Positions 39,201 through 51,574 of a DNA stretch of 64,000 nucleotides are shown here, one piece after another. The stretch lies in the NCBI GenBank assembly GCA_005784505.1, contig VCAZ01000134.1:583397-647396 (forward strand), in the 5' to 3' direction. Numbering within the stretch: the first letter of the stretch is position 1; each line of letters opens with the position of its first letter. The notes below the pieces were generated by a model that had not been told where the DNA came from, did no database searches, and saw nothing but the letters and a program-made list of their open reading frames with translations. The translations under genes were made by a program, and so were the position numbers. Origin of the DNA: Bagarius yarrelli. Its lineage: Eukaryota; Chordata; Actinopteri; Siluriformes; Sisoridae.

Positions 39201-42200
39201 CAAAAGTATTTCAAATCAAACAAGGTTTGAACAAAGCCCAGTAACCAAGCCAGTGTCATCATGCAGAGGGGAAAATATTTCTACATACTGATTACACATG
39301 AAAGTGAGCACTGCGAGTCTACAGATGTGATTCTGTATTACAGCATGCTTGTTATTCACCAGCATTATTTACACAGCTTCTTTTTCCTTTTGTGTTAACC
39401 ATGGTTCAACGTCTAATTTTGCATGGGCAGACCTGATTGAAGATAAGGACGTGATTTATGAAGTTACTTCTGTGCCTAATAAGTGGTCCTCTGTTTGTGA
39501 GGCAAATGTTGCATTCTACACCACAGACCATTTAAAACCTGTCAGAGCCCTGGGCAGATCCTGGGACTGCAATTTGGTTTCTGCTCAGGCATGTCCTACA
39601 AAAGGAGATAGAGTATTAGGACCCAGATAATGTAACACGGTTCCATTTACATGCAGCCTTAAGTGTTGCTTTGTGGTTGTGTATTGACATATCCCGCTAC
39701 ATGCAGATAATGTCCTCCTGATTTTCTATGACTCCTTTAGATTTCAATCCTTTAGAGAAGAAGGAATCTGGTGATGTTTGCATGCATACTGCAATGCATG
39801 AAATGTTTGCATAAGTGGTAGTAATGTGTTGGACTGCTAATTGGAAGATCAGGGTTCGATTCCCAGCATCACCATGTTGCGACAGCTGGGTCCCTGAGAA
39901 AGGCGCTCAACCCCCAATTGCTTAGTTGTATAAAAGAGATAAATGTAAGTCGCTCTGGATAAAAGCGTCTACCAAACATTATAATGTAATGTAAAGGTAC
40001 TCATTAGGATAAAAAATGGGGCTGGTATATAAACAGTGCAAACTGTCAAGCAGCGGATAGAGGAAAACTGGTATTTGGACATAAAGCTCAGGATGGGATT
40101 CTTAAAGAAAACGTTACTATTGAGATCATCAATATGTTAATGTGCATCACTACTGAAATACACTTTATAATGAAAGCTTAGGACAAGGTTCTTCTTCTCA
40201 ATTCATCTGCTAACCTTACACGCATTATGAGGCATTATGAAGTTATTAAATGCCATTTACATGCTGAAATTTTACACTATTAACACTAACCAAAAATCGT
40301 TCTTTGAAGGCATCTGGGCATGTTTGCCTACATACTTATTAGAATGAAAAATGGGGCTGGTATGTGAACTGATATTTGGACATAAAGCTCAGGATGGGAT
40401 TCTCAAAGCAAACACCGCTATTGAGGTCATTAATATGTCAATGCCCATTACTACCAAAATACAAATGAGAAATAAGGAAAAGAGAAAAACATGTTTACTG
40501 CTGGAGTCAGAAACAGCAGTGGCAAATTCATAGAGTGGGACATAGAAACTCATTTGTTTGCAGGCAGGCAGCGAGTCTTTCAGAATTATTGAAACCAAAT
40601 AGCAATTTTTTTTCAGTCAAATAAGCTTTGCAGTTACAGACCACTGGTCCGTCTGTGTTAACCAGAATTAAATGAGCAAAGACATTTGTCTTATCATGTG
40701 AAACTAAGACCAAAAAAGTGTTTTAGTAATATTTGCTGGTGGACTGCTTTTCTAAACAAAACACATGGCTACTCATAGTGAAAGCATTAAAAAAAAACTA
40801 TCAGCAGACACCATTAGTCACTGTAGGACTTAAATTGACTGAAATGTTTTACAGCTATAATTTCACTGGTTTCAGAATGGTCTATCTTTCAATATAGCAA
40901 AAAAAAAAAAGACCTTCCAATACCATACTAAATATTTTTACCTATGATTTAACAGCATTGAATATAGTTATTCTGATAAATATGTTTAAACTGAATGTAG
41001 AATTCAGACGCCGATGAGATGCTATATCATCCGCATCCAAGTACTTCATCCTCTGCAGGAAACAAAGTGCATCGACACTGCATAATTTAAATGCTTCAAA
41101 TAGTGACTAGAAACAATAACTAAAGTAAAGTTCAGTTATATATAAAAGCCTTTGACACAAAAGCATCACTTTATAATGAAAACTTAGTATAAGGTTCTTC
41201 TTCTCAAGTCATCTGCTAACCTTACACACACTATAAGGTTATTAAACACTGAAATATTTATAAGCACTAACCAAAAATTCATTGGCGGCCGGTGCATTTG
41301 GTCCTTCAGTGGGGACTTACCCGACTGATACATCTCTTGATACCACCACTATCATGTCTTGATTATAAAAACCATCAATACTATTCAGAATCGCAATATA
41401 GCACGGCGTGGCATGATAGAGAGAGAGAGACATTTCACATATTAAGGGTAAATATCATTTTTATAAAAGCAAGAAAATCCTGTTAAGAAAACTCCAAACC
41501 TCTACACTACAACTGCAACTGTACCACATACATCATCTGGGGCAGTTCAGAATCACTATTTATCTATCTAACATCACAAAATAAAACAATACAAAAACAT
41601 AAACAATTTATAAAATATATAATACATTCAAAGGCTGTAAGACTTCATTACTGGTTGTCCCACTGGTCTGGAAGCTAGTTAGCTTCAGGGTTAGCCGAAC
41701 TCTCCTCACAATGTCTAACTTTTCTGGAAAAGTCAGGCTTAAAAACGTATTTTTAAGTATGTCTGAGTCAATTTCTTCTCCTCTGTCAGCCATTGTGAGC
41801 ATAAAAATTGTAATTCAACTGTACAGACGTGTAAAATTTGCTAACCAAACTGGGCTGAAACGGTTTTACTCTGATCAACCAATCAGAGGCGAAAAAAAAA
41901 ATGATGACATCATTGTATGCTAGTTAGCGGTGTCTTTAATAAACAGTCTTTAATAATATCAAACCATTAGCAATCTGCCACGGATAATATAGTTTAAGTT
42001 ACATGGGCAACACTACTGATTCTGAAGGCTTTGGGCAGTTTATATTAACATGGCAGCACATAGAAACTAAAATCTGATTGGACCAAAAATCTAACATCCA
42101 CATACACGTACAGTGCAGCCACTTTACTCACACCCAGTAATTTTATGTCCTCCTTTATCGCATCCATATACCCCCTCTTTGGTCTTCCTCTTTGCAGGTA

Positions 42201-45152
42201 TGGAAAAGAGTAGAGGAAGCTAGGTTAAGGAGTAATAGATATCTGTGAGCAGCAGTATGGCTTTACGCCCAGAAAGAGCACCACAGATGCAATCTTTGCT
42301 CTGAGAATGCTGATGGAGAAGTACAGAGATGGTCTCAGGGAGCTGCATTGTGTTTTTTTTAGACCTGGAAAAAAGCATATGACAGGGTAACAGGAGAAAA
42401 GCTAAATTAAATAATCAAAATGTATTATAAATTATAATCAAATCTTTTATTTAATACATTACACTTAGATGTTTATGTCCTAAAGGTAAAACAGTTATTT
42501 AAGCCGTGCTGCTCTACATCGGCCAAACATTTTCTGCTAAAATATTTACATTGACTGCGCCCAAAAAAATTTTGCTTTATAATTGACGGTTGTCTTATTA
42601 TTACTTTATAAGCTGTGATAAATCGACAAGATCCAACCTAAAAAAAAAAAAATTAGCATATGTGCTACAAAAAGCATTGACACCACTGTGCTACTTATTA
42701 ACCCCATGATATTAATGAGCATTTTAATGCATCCTAAAATATTTTGCTGATCATATTAAAAAATGCAGTTTTTATATGGGTAAATGCACTTGTTAGTGTT
42801 TTATGTATATTTTAAATTGGGCTTAATTGAGCCCACTGGTACAGGAACACACTTAAGGAACTAGAAATTATTAATTTATTTAATTATCAGTCGATAAAAA
42901 GCAGGAAAGACAATTTTAAGACTCCAGTTCATAAATGCTTTATTTAACTGTATGGCATTGGAAGCAGATTTTCCTCGACTCTTTAATGCCACTGATTCTT
43001 GGGTATAATAGCTTTAACTATGAGCAGTGAGTGATAGTACTCATATCTGTAAATCTATTATATATTCACTTGAGATGCTCCAGTGATTTCCAAAGCTTTC
43101 TGCATAAAGATCTTGGAATAAAATTGCATCATTTACATTTGCAATCCAATATACAGGTTACAAACAGTGGTGCAGGATTGTTGGCAGTTTTTTGTCATGA
43201 TTGTAAACTTACATATGTATTTGTGAACTTCAGGTAATGTCAACTTGAGAATGGTGTCCCTAAAAAACCCCGAAATAAGTTTGAATAAGTTTGTGTGTTT
43301 GCATTAAGATAATGTGCTTTAAGCTTTGTGGAAACTTGCTGAATGAAGTATTATTTATTTCGAATACAATGTCACAGCTTTACGTTACTTCTTGTTTATG
43401 TGTTGTAATCACAGATTTTATTATTACATGTATAAGTGAAAATAATACTTAGATTATCTTATGCTTGGTTTTTATTGTCTCATTATATGGATTTTTATGT
43501 AGAGTAAGTTTTTAACTTAATCTTCTTGATGTTTCTTTTGCTGAGGGAAAAATTTGCTGCGACTCAAAAGTGCGACACAAAATGCACTGACTCTCCCACT
43601 CGTCATTTTTTCTAACATTAATAGCTGCTTGGAGCCATTTGAAACTTTTGTCTGAGAGCATGACTTAAGATGTGCATTAATCCTTTTATCAAACAGTATG
43701 AGTTACAAAAACACAGCATGATGATTCATAGCAATACAGTTAAAACCACAGCAATAAAACTCGGAGGAAAAAAACACAAAACTAAGCTACATTCAAGCAA
43801 ATTGTAGATAAACAGAGAATCTAAATAAGGAAAATTTAGCTGTGAAAACACGGCAGAAACGCTATCTGTCTTTATTACTCCCATGACAATTGAGTACACA
43901 ATAGATTTGTTCAACGGGTTTATCAACTGCTTGCAGAAACAGAGACTAAAATGCTGTAATTCATCATTTACTGACAATAAACAAACAGCGCAAACAAGCT
44001 CCAATAAAGTATCCATCCATGTGTGTGTGTGTGTGTGTGTGTGTGTCATCATTAGGGATCTGTAAAAGTTTAGGTATAGTTTAGGGAGTTGTGACAGGAA
44101 TAACACATGATTCGCCATTGGCTTTGTTTTTGTTGTATTTATAGCTTTCTGTTTCACAATTTTTATTTTCGAAGTAATGCATTGGATTGCAATATGTATT
44201 GTATCGCAATATTTCATGATGTGTACCGTATCAGCAAAAACAGACAACCGTTACTGTAAATCTTCTCTTCAGTTATTTATACAACTGTATAGTAGACAAG
44301 GCACAACCTGTACATACAACCTCCCAATCACAATTTATGTCTTATATGTATGTATGTGTATGTGTGTTTACTATGTATGTATGTATGTATGTATGTATGT
44401 ATGTATGTATGTATGTATGTATGTATGTATGTATGTATGTATGTATGTATGTATGTATGTATGTATGTTTGTATGTTTGTATGTATGTATGTATGTATGT
44501 ATGTATGTATGTATGTTGTGTATTATGTATGTATGTTTGTATGTTTATGTATGTATGTATGTATGTTGTGTACTATGTATGTATGTATGTATGTGTGTAC
44601 TATGTATGTATGTATGTATGTATGTGTGTGTACTGTATGTATGTATGTATGTACTGTATGTGTATGTATGTCTGTACTGTATGTATGTATGTATGTATGT
44701 ATGTATGTGTGTATGTATGTATGTATGTATGTATGTATGTATGTGTGTACTATGTATGTATGTATGTGTGTACTATGTATGTATGTATTATTTGTACTAT
44801 GTATGTATGTATGTATGTATGTATGTATGTATGTATGTGTGTATGTATGTGTGTACTATGTATGTATGTATGTATGTGTGTATGTATGTATGTATGTATG
44901 TATGTATGTATGTATGTATGTATGTATGTATGTATGTATGTTGCACGTACCAAGAACCTTAAAAACCACAACAAAATTCCTTGTGTGTCTACACATACTT
45001 GGCGAATAAATCAAATTCTGATTCTGATTTTGAATCATAAAATGGACGCTTGATTCAGATACAGTACATGCAGAGGTAAAAACACAGTAAAAACACAATG
45101 TTGCACAAACAATTCCAGCATATATTAAAGGCATGCTGAGTGTTTGAAAGTG

Positions 45153-45190
<38 letters not shown>

Positions 45191-48100
45191 TTTGATGAGT
45201 TGGAAAGATGACAGAGACAGTATGCTTTAGGAAAGCGGGTCATTCAGTGTGCCAAGACTTACAGAAGGCTCATTTAGACAAAGCTCTTTCTCCTTAAACA
45301 TCACACACATACAGAACACACACCTCTATCGTTCCTAAACAAACAGAAAAGACGGCTGAAAACTAGGAGGTGAATCTGTACAGAATGTTGTGGCACTGAG
45401 GCTGAAATCCACTGTTCTTAAAGCTCTTAAACTCCTGTAAGGCCCTCAGTCTCTCTCTCTCACCCTACCCAATTGAACTTCAGCAGATGAAGGGATTTCA
45501 CACAGTTCTAGCCAGAGTGAATGAAGATCAAATTGACTTTTGTATTGGATCACTTGAGAGAGACACACACACACATAACCAATTCAATGCTATCGCACCT
45601 TATCAAATAACTTTGCCATCTAATTTTTATTTCCATGGATGCTGTTGTGCTTCAACCTTAGCTTTAATCTCTGATTATTCAAGCAGTAAATTGCAACCAT
45701 TTATATTTACATTTCTGGCATTTTACACTCTTATTTAGAACGACTTACATTTATCTCTTTTATACAACTGAGCAAATGGGGGTTAAGGGCCTTGCTCAGG
45801 GACCCAGCAAGAGCAACTTGGTGGTGCTGGAATTAGTAAAATCGAAGCCTGAACTTCCAATTAGCAGTCCAACACCTAAACCACTGTGCTACCATCTCGT
45901 CGCAGTTGAATCACTTTTAGTGTATATGTTTGTGTACTTCTAAATTTGTCAAAACACAATTTAACAAAAAACTTCTCAGTTTGGTAGTCAGGTCACTGAT
46001 CATGGCTATCCAAAGCCAGGTTTACACTGTGAATGTTAACAGTCTTTTATGATTGTTGCTTGTCAGACTGTACAAACATGATCCCCATTTCACACTGTGG
46101 GATCTCAGCTGTCATAATGTGTCAGACTGTATGGCAGGCAACACGCAACCAAAACGGACACACACAAGAAAATAAGTCCATAGTTTCTATGACAAATTCA
46201 GTAACTTGTGTGCTCTCGCTAAATAGTAGTTAGCAGTGACGTCACATCAAACAAACACTCCTTTTTCCTCTATAACTCAATAATGAGTTGTTGCTGTACT
46301 TGTGTCATCAGAATCGATGCTCCTATTGGTTTATGGTTTGACAGTCACACTGCATGAACGTGTCTAAAATATTCGGACACTGCCAGAGGTTCATCAGGGA
46401 GGAAAAAAACACAAAGGTGTCGAGGTCCAAGAATCAGCTTATTCAGCAGGCTGTTTAGCAACCATGGAGCGCCATACTCAGACCGGCACAAAGCCAGTGC
46501 TAAGGTTATCAGACAATGCCCAGGGTTAACAGGCGCTGGCTACCAATCTGTCCCCAGGTGCGGCATCCTTGTTTAAGGATCCTCTAAACTACCCACCAAG
46601 GCATTATATCCAACATCTGCATTAAAAGGCACCGGTGCTATCCTGTTTTCAGGTCCAGTGGATTGCTGGACGGCGCATCCCCACAAAGCAAGCTTTTCAT
46701 AGCGTTCGGCATTAAAGCGCAGTATTGCTACATGTACTCCACTGAGGGCTGAGATTTTGAGGCAGCAATCACAACTGGGGACTCAGAGGAAGAAAACGAG
46801 TCCAGATTATATGCAGGCTAGCATCTTAAATAAACTGTGCTTCATCTAGACATTGGTAAATATGGCTGTTGTGTTTAATCACAAACTCAATCAAATTGAA
46901 TTTTACTATGTCTCCTTTAGTGCTTTTCTCAAGACCATGACTTTTTATTTTATTTTATCTCTTATGTGAAATTCTCTCCAGTTTCTCTCAGTTTTTGTGT
47001 AATATTTAATAGAAGTTTATTCTTTAATTGCACAGTATGTTATCCTTTCCTAATGTTTCAATGCTGATCAATACTTTTGCCTCTTCTGACTCTGATTACT
47101 GCAATGCGCTGTGTGCAAAGAAGTAAGTTTGAAAAAAAACTGCCGTAGTTGCAGAATTCAGCAGCTAAAAGACTTCATCCCAAGATGAACATTTATATCA
47201 GTCCTATACTGGGACCTGTGCACTGTCAGGTTTTATGTTGATTTTTAAACTCTTATGCTTACATTCGAAAGCTTTGCATGGTTCGGCTCTGCAGTATCAA
47301 TCAGAGCTATAAAGTCATTACACTCCAAGGCACGTTCTCCAGACCTACAGTTCTGATCCTTTGACTATTTCTCAGATTTCCTTACCATCTGTGTGTTTCA
47401 GATCCAGATGTGGGTAGTAACAAATAACATTTGCTTCGTTTCATTTAGTTGAGTAAATTTTGGGGGTAATTTTTACTTTAAGAGTATATTTAATGATGTG
47501 TACTTTTACTCTTACTCTTTTCAAATACAATTTTAGTGAGAAATTTTTACTAGTTTTTTTGTTGCTTGTCAGGCTGTACAAACATGATACCCATGTCACA
47601 CTGTGGAATCTTAGTTGTCATGATGTCAGACTGTATGGCAGTCAACACACATCCAAAATGGACACACACAAGAAAACAAGTCTAAAGTTTCTACAAAAAG
47701 TTCAGTAACTTGTGTCCTCTCGCTAAATAGTAGCTAGCAGTGACAACACATCATACAAACACTTCTTTTTCCTCTATAACTCAATAATGAGTTGTTGCTG
47801 TAGTTGAGTCATCGGAATCGATGCTCCTATTGGTTATTGTTTTGACAGATACACTGCATGAACGTGTCTAAAATATTCTGACACTGCCAGAGGTTCATTA
47901 GAGGGGAAAAAATGATTGCAACGACCACCGGCTATTTTTCTCAGCAGGATGTTTAGCAGCCATGGAGCACCATACTCAGACCGGCACATAGCCAGTGCTA
48001 AGGAGTATGGTTTTTAGGCTACATATACTTCGCTACATTTGGCGGTGTTCCTCTGTTACTGTCAAATGGAAATAAGTGTAAGAATACGTTTATATGAATT

Positions 48101-51100
48101 GTTTCCAAGTCTGGCAAGACTTTGGAGAGGCTACTTCGTGAGAGGCTGCTACGAATCTCCTGTTTAAGGTTAGTGCATGTTTAATTGGAAAATAAAGCAG
48201 AGGTAGATGTGTGTGTGTGTGTCATCAAAGGCAAATCAGCAGTGTCCTTAAGTTCAGTCTTTGTTTTCAAGATGTCAAAAAAAACAGTTTCATAATGAGA
48301 TTCATGCTGTGTGCAACGAAACCAACTGATATCACAGAGTACAAGAATTCCAGCTCCAACCTGAAAAAAACACGTAGCGGTAAGTGTTAAAATGACGCCC
48401 TATTGAACCCTAATGATAATTATTCGGTATCTATAGGCACTTTAACCTTATTATAAAACCACATTTCACACACTGTCTGAATATTTTTCTCATATGCGCT
48501 CTCGTGCAAGCAAGGACAAATATCTTGTAAACCCACAAACACTCAGACATTTATGAACAAGAGCGCATGATGAATGTAAAAGCACTAAAACAGGCATTCT
48601 GAAAATTCTTTATCTCTCTGTATTAAAAAAGGCTGTTTTATCTGTTTCACAAATTCATTTCAGCACATAGCGTTACTGATGTAGCTTTTGCCTTTGTGCA
48701 ACAAGAAACCATGTGTGCATTAGAGTCTCACCCCAGAGGCTTTTCCAGTCGACTGGCTGGAGATCCCACTATCTCACCCAGAGTGCAGAAGGTCTGACCC
48801 AAGAAATCCTGCAGAGGGTTGCCATGAAAAAAACAAAAAAAAACGGGCCAGAGGCAAATCCGGAATATGGAAAATGAAGTGGAGAGAGAGCACACACTCA
48901 GTTAGAGCAATGTTTCACAGTGAAATGTGTGGTACAGCTAATAAAGCTAAGGAAGGCATCCACGTACGTTGAATTCGGAGGGCTTCCAGGAGGGAGAACG
49001 GGCAGGCACCGTCATTAGCAACAACAACAGAGTAAATCATGTAACAGAAAGGATTTTAAAAAAAAACCCAAGACTACTATAGTCATGTATAAGAGATGAA
49101 GGGGAAAAAAGAGAGAAAGAAAACCAGAGAGAGAGAAATGGAGATGTATGTGGCTGAAACACTGCCCTAATGGACCATAAATCATATTAAAATGAAAATT
49201 AACATGTTTTGGTGATATGCAAAATTGTGGCGGAGGTTAAATGAATGCTTAAATAATTAAAAAACTATCAAAGCTTCCACATCTGAAAATCCTAAAATAG
49301 GGGTTCAAATTGTAAAAAAGAGCTAAAATATCATTCCCAATTTACCTTTTTTTACCCTAGTTCTGACAATGTAAAATAATATTTCAACAACGAGCTCTGA
49401 AAGCTTTGATAAGAACTGCTAAATCTATAATTTCCTATAGAAATAAACACTAACATTATGTGTGCATCGTTGGCACACATAAAATATGCTAAAAACACAC
49501 ACACACACACACAAATGAACTGAGATCAGTAGGGAATAACTAGTTAATAGCAATGAACAGCTGCTACTTCGTTAGTTAATAGACACTGATCCAAACGACA
49601 TTAATCATTGTGCACACAGCGGTGTTAATATGGTATCGAAAGAATGTAAGTCCATCTCATTTGCATTAAACCAAAGTTAAAATAGGGAACAGCATGCATG
49701 TTAAAACAGCTGTGGGTAATATCTGAAGCACAAAGGAAATTAAGTGCATTTTGATTCCTGGTTAGCCAACAAGCATGCACAAACACACACATACACACCA
49801 ACACACATGCAAAAGTATCTCACAAACTTACATGCTTGGCCAGCTCAGGACTTTTGGAATCGATGTCATATCTAAAAAATTAAACATTAGCTTTTAAATA
49901 TTAGATCACCGAATTTATTCCTTTATTCCGAAACATTTATTCCTAATTGGAAAATCTTACAGTCTGGAAAAAAATACTTTTAAAGCTTTCGTTCTTTATT
50001 GTAGTGATGAATTAAGCTGGCCGCATTTACACTGCATGTATCAAATGACCCAATTCTGATATTCCCCCCAATGTGGCAGAGATCGGATATGACTCGCAAC
50101 AGTGTAAGGTTGAAAAATAGATCGGATTCAGGTCTGATTCATATGTGAAAATGAATGGGATCTGAATAGTCGATCATGTAAGCAGACAGATCAGATTTTT
50201 ACCTGTAAATGTGAGTCGAACGTCACTGAATAAGCGACTGTGGCGCATGGTGTCAACTCAGGTGGACATCAGTGGCGATAAATATACACTAACTTAGAGC
50301 AACTGTGTATTTTGATATTTATTAATTTTGATCACTGTAACAAATGTTCGAGAGCCAGAATCAGTGGTAGTTTTAACAATCCTGGTTAAAGGGAACACAC
50401 ACATGCACACACAAGGCTCTTTTTTTCTCTCAGCGGTTCTTCACCCTTGTCTTTGTCCATTACTTTCTTTTTCCGGTTAGTATGTCTGCTTTGGGTTGCT
50501 TTGCTGTTTATAGTGTAAATGCAGATATCAGATATCAGTCAGTTTTACAAGATAATGTAAGCGGCACCAAAAAAATCAGATATAGTTACAAAATCAGGCA
50601 TAAAGACCTGCAGTGTAAACCACTTTGGTAAAGAACAAAACATTTAACATTTAAATTGTAATGATTTAATAACTTACATATTGTAGCTTTTTCTTTAAAG
50701 AATATCTAGTCCATTATACAGATGAGTGTAAATGTAATGGCTTTAAGATCCTCCATAGCTGCGTCCGCTTATAATTAAACCTTAATGACAGGATCCACGA
50801 AATTAGAATGTGGACAATCATGATATCAAAAAATCTATTCTAGTGTCCATAGTTAGGCCTCATAGTCCTCTTATTAAGCCATTATATCAGTCACTGAATT
50901 TTTGGGAGATGAGCATTAATAACTCCCAATATTAAAATTGTTGAGTCAGATTAACTAGTGCAGGAGGTCACACAGCCATGACTATCTGTGCCATGTTAGG
51001 AAAAAAACCTATGTGCATGTGCTTTGGCCCTTCAACTGAGAATAAAGCTATTTAGGGCACACAAAATGAGAAGAGAAGAGAAGAGAAGAGAAGAGAAGAG

Positions 51101-51537
51101 AAGAGAAGAGAAGAGAAGAGAAGAGAAGAGAAGAGAAGAGAAGAGAAGAGAAGAGAAGAGAAGAGAAGAGAAGAGAAGAGAAGAGAAGAAAAAACTGAAA
51201 GTAGAGAAGGATGGGGAAAAAAGAAGGAAGAAAGGAAGGGAGTAAGAAAGGTAGGAAGAAGGGAAGGAAGACAGGAAGAAAGCAGGGAAGGAAGAGAGGG
51301 AGAAAGGAAGGAAGGAAGGACTGAAGACAGGAAGGAAGGAAAAAAGAAAGGACGGAATAAAGGAAGAAGGCAGGAGAGAAGGAAGAAAGAAGGGTGTCTC
51401 TGTGGTCGGATAAAAAAGAATCGCTTACATGTCAAAACGCAGATTCTGCTTCTCCTCAAAAAAATAGTCCAGAATGTATTTTCTCACAAAGTCTGGGTTC
51501 AGTGTGTTGTCGATCACTTCTGTTCTCCCAAACTGTG

Positions 51538-51574
<37 letters not shown>

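Larger units (their letters stand above)
36766..48731. other. Intron 6 (12 kb)
   Basis: The longest complete intron, between exon 6 (C2A end) and exon 7 (C2B start). It holds a dispersed repeat (37865-38190), a possible conserved block (38520-39010), a SINE (39812-40000), a local duplication (40014-41285), a dispersed repeat (41610-41915), a LINE RT fragment (42140-42395), the ATGT array (44345-44942), a SINE (45725-45905), a duplicated block (46048/47560) and an L2 fragment (47080-47420). No alternative CPNE5-type linker exon was recognised. Confidence 0.8.
49872..51428. other. Intron 4
   Basis: A 1.6-kb intron with repeat H (50018-50630) and the purine-rich simple sequence (51066-51395) that ends about 30 nt from exon 4. 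Confidence 0.85.

Noticed and set aside
39349..39630. 93-codon plus-strand open frame
   Set aside because: No family resemblance, no splice context and intronic position antisense to cpne8. Treated as chance.
39853..39868. Possible tRNA gene (intact B-box-like GGGTTCGATTCCC)
   Set aside because: Part of a SINE with the family's 3' body and tail; no tRNA cloverleaf, and the acceptor stem is absent.
43726..44247. 173-codon minus-strand open frame
   Set aside because: Runs through a GT microsatellite (His/Thr run), with no recognisable domain. Chance frame in AT-rich intron.
44177..45053. Open frames of 219-261 codons on the plus strand
   Set aside because: They are the ATGT microsatellite read in three frames, with repeating Tyr-Val-Cys-Met and no protein-like variation.
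36766..48731. CPNE5-type extra linker exon in intron 6
   Set aside because: I looked for a linker-like frame flanked by AG and GT in the right phase and saw none, but such a weakly conserved exon could be missed by eye.
51024..51459. Arg/Glu/Lys-rich plus frame and Ser/Leu/Phe-rich minus frame
   Set aside because: Both are translations of the AGAAG array and the GGAA tract. The only coding overlap is the first bases of exon 4 on the minus strand.
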